This document shows positions 8,154 through 8,445 of a DNA stretch of 8,445 nt, in pieces. Below the pieces are notes generated by a model. That model had not been told where the DNA came from. It was given only the letters and a program-made list of their open reading frames with translations, and ran no database searches. This DNA is from an uncultured beta proteobacterium (lineage in GTDB: Bacteria > Pseudomonadota > Gammaproteobacteria > Burkholderiales > Burkholderiaceae_B). How positions within the stretch are numbered: the first letter of the stretch is position 1; every line of letters begins with the position of its first letter. The stretch is taken from positions 1-8,445 of the forward strand of contig CAIYCP010000356.1 in assembly GCA_903924715.1 (NCBI GenBank), read 5' to 3'. Both the position numbers and the translations under genes were made by a program.

Positions 8154-8186
8154 TGCTGGTGCTTGCCAGCAAATCCTAGGTATGAT
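8154..8186 (+). promoter_or_regulatory. Possible promoter -10 element with adjacent inverted repeat
   Basis: TATGAT at 8181-8186 matches the sigma-70 -10 consensus at five of six positions and lies 57 bases before the lyase start codon. TTGCCA at 8163-8168 looks like a -35 element, but the spacer would be only 12 bases, which is too short. An inverted repeat TGCTGG/CCAGCA (8154-8159 and 8166-8171, 6-base loop) lies where a -35 would be expected, so it could be an operator or an activator site. All of this is inferred from sequence appearance. Confidence 0.3.
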
Positions 8187-8229
8187 GAAGTCCAGCGGCA
8201 GCTTTGGCTAGCCTGCGACGAATCATTCT

Positions 8230-8237
8230 AAAGGAGA
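8230..8237 (+). promoter_or_regulatory. Strong Shine-Dalgarno sequence of the lyase gene
   Basis: AAAGGAGA ends six bases before the ATG at 8244. It is by far the best ribosome binding site in the window and fixes the start of the partial gene at the right edge, even though only 67 codons are visible. Confidence 0.85.
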
Positions 8238-8243
8238 CCGCCA

Positions 8244-8445
8244 ATGAGCGACGAACTGCCAACCGCAACACGAGTCAGTGATCCCGGAATCCGTGCCCTC
8301 TATAAATTAGAAAATCGTTGGCAAGCCTGGTTAGATGTTGAAGTCGCGCTGGCACAAGCCCAGGCGGCCTTAGGCATCATTCCAGAGCAAGCCGCAGTTG
8401 CCATTGCAAAGTGCGCTGATATTTCATTGATGGATCGCGCGCGCA
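8244..8445 (+). CDS. Fumarase/aspartase-superfamily lyase, N-terminal part only
   Basis: Only the first 67 codons lie in the window; the frame is open to the edge. The segment from about 17 to 47 (ALYKLENRWQAWLDVEVALA, then QAALGIIPEQ) has the pattern of the N-terminal helical region of the adenylosuccinate lyase / 3-carboxy-cis,cis-muconate cycloisomerase branch. Bacterial PurB proteins have a comparable sequence with the pattern ENRFQAWLEVE, then LGVIP. These enzymes are homotetramers that cleave C-N or C-C bonds, releasing fumarate, or cyclise muconates. The catalytic residues and the SS-x-MPxKxN signature lie outside the window, so the substrate cannot be decided. A strong ribosome binding site and a 202-base upstream gap suggest a separate transcription unit from trpS. 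It could be purB, pcaB or an uncharacterised family member; pcaB normally lies with other protocatechuate genes. Confidence 0.65.
   Translation, partial: MSDELPTATRVSDPGIRALYKLENRWQAWLDVEVALAQAQAALGIIPEQAAVAIAKCADISLMDRAR

Noticed and set aside
1..8445. Search for mobile elements, CRISPR arrays, tRNA or rRNA genes, and toxin-antitoxin or defence genes
   Set aside because: Nearly all of the window is occupied by conserved housekeeping genes, and none of these features is visible in the remaining short gaps.

Overview
The window looks like ordinary chromosomal core-metabolism DNA from a betaproteobacterium. It most resembles Burkholderiales, and the protein sequences recall the Alcaligenaceae (Bordetella relatives) most closely. 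Base composition looks moderate rather than strongly GC-rich. This placement is a judgement from remembered protein families, not from a search. All recognised genes lie on the + strand, and no stretch of more than about 200 bases lacks a gene.

Layout. Positions 1-5458 carry the three subunits of the 2-oxoglutarate dehydrogenase complex in enzymatic order: sucA/odhA (E1, its 5' end cut by the window edge), sucB/odhB (E2) and lpdA/odhL (E3). zapE, an AFG1-type ATPase, follows only 5 bases after lpdA and starts with TTG. The four genes probably form one operon. After a 112-base gap comes trpS (6668-8041), a long tryptophanyl-tRNA synthetase with an extra domain at its C-terminus. A 202-base intergenic region (8042-8243) holds degenerate 13-base tandem repeats that begin inside trpS, two short hairpins and a possible -10 element. 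At the right edge, behind a strong ribosome binding site, the first 67 codons of a fumarase/aspartase-superfamily lyase (adenylosuccinate lyase or carboxymuconate cycloisomerase type) are visible.

How the genes work together. E1 decarboxylates 2-oxoglutarate with thiamine diphosphate, E2 carries the succinyl group on a lipoyl arm and passes it to CoA, and E3 reoxidises the arm and reduces NAD+. Together they make the TCA-cycle step from 2-oxoglutarate to succinyl-CoA. ZapE has no known enzymatic link to this complex, and trpS is an independent translation gene.

I found no defence system, mobile element, CRISPR array, RNA gene or clearly new system. The points most worth a second look are the extra domain of TrpRS, the repeat cluster around the trpS stop codon, the trpS start without a Shine-Dalgarno sequence, and the TTG start of zapE.
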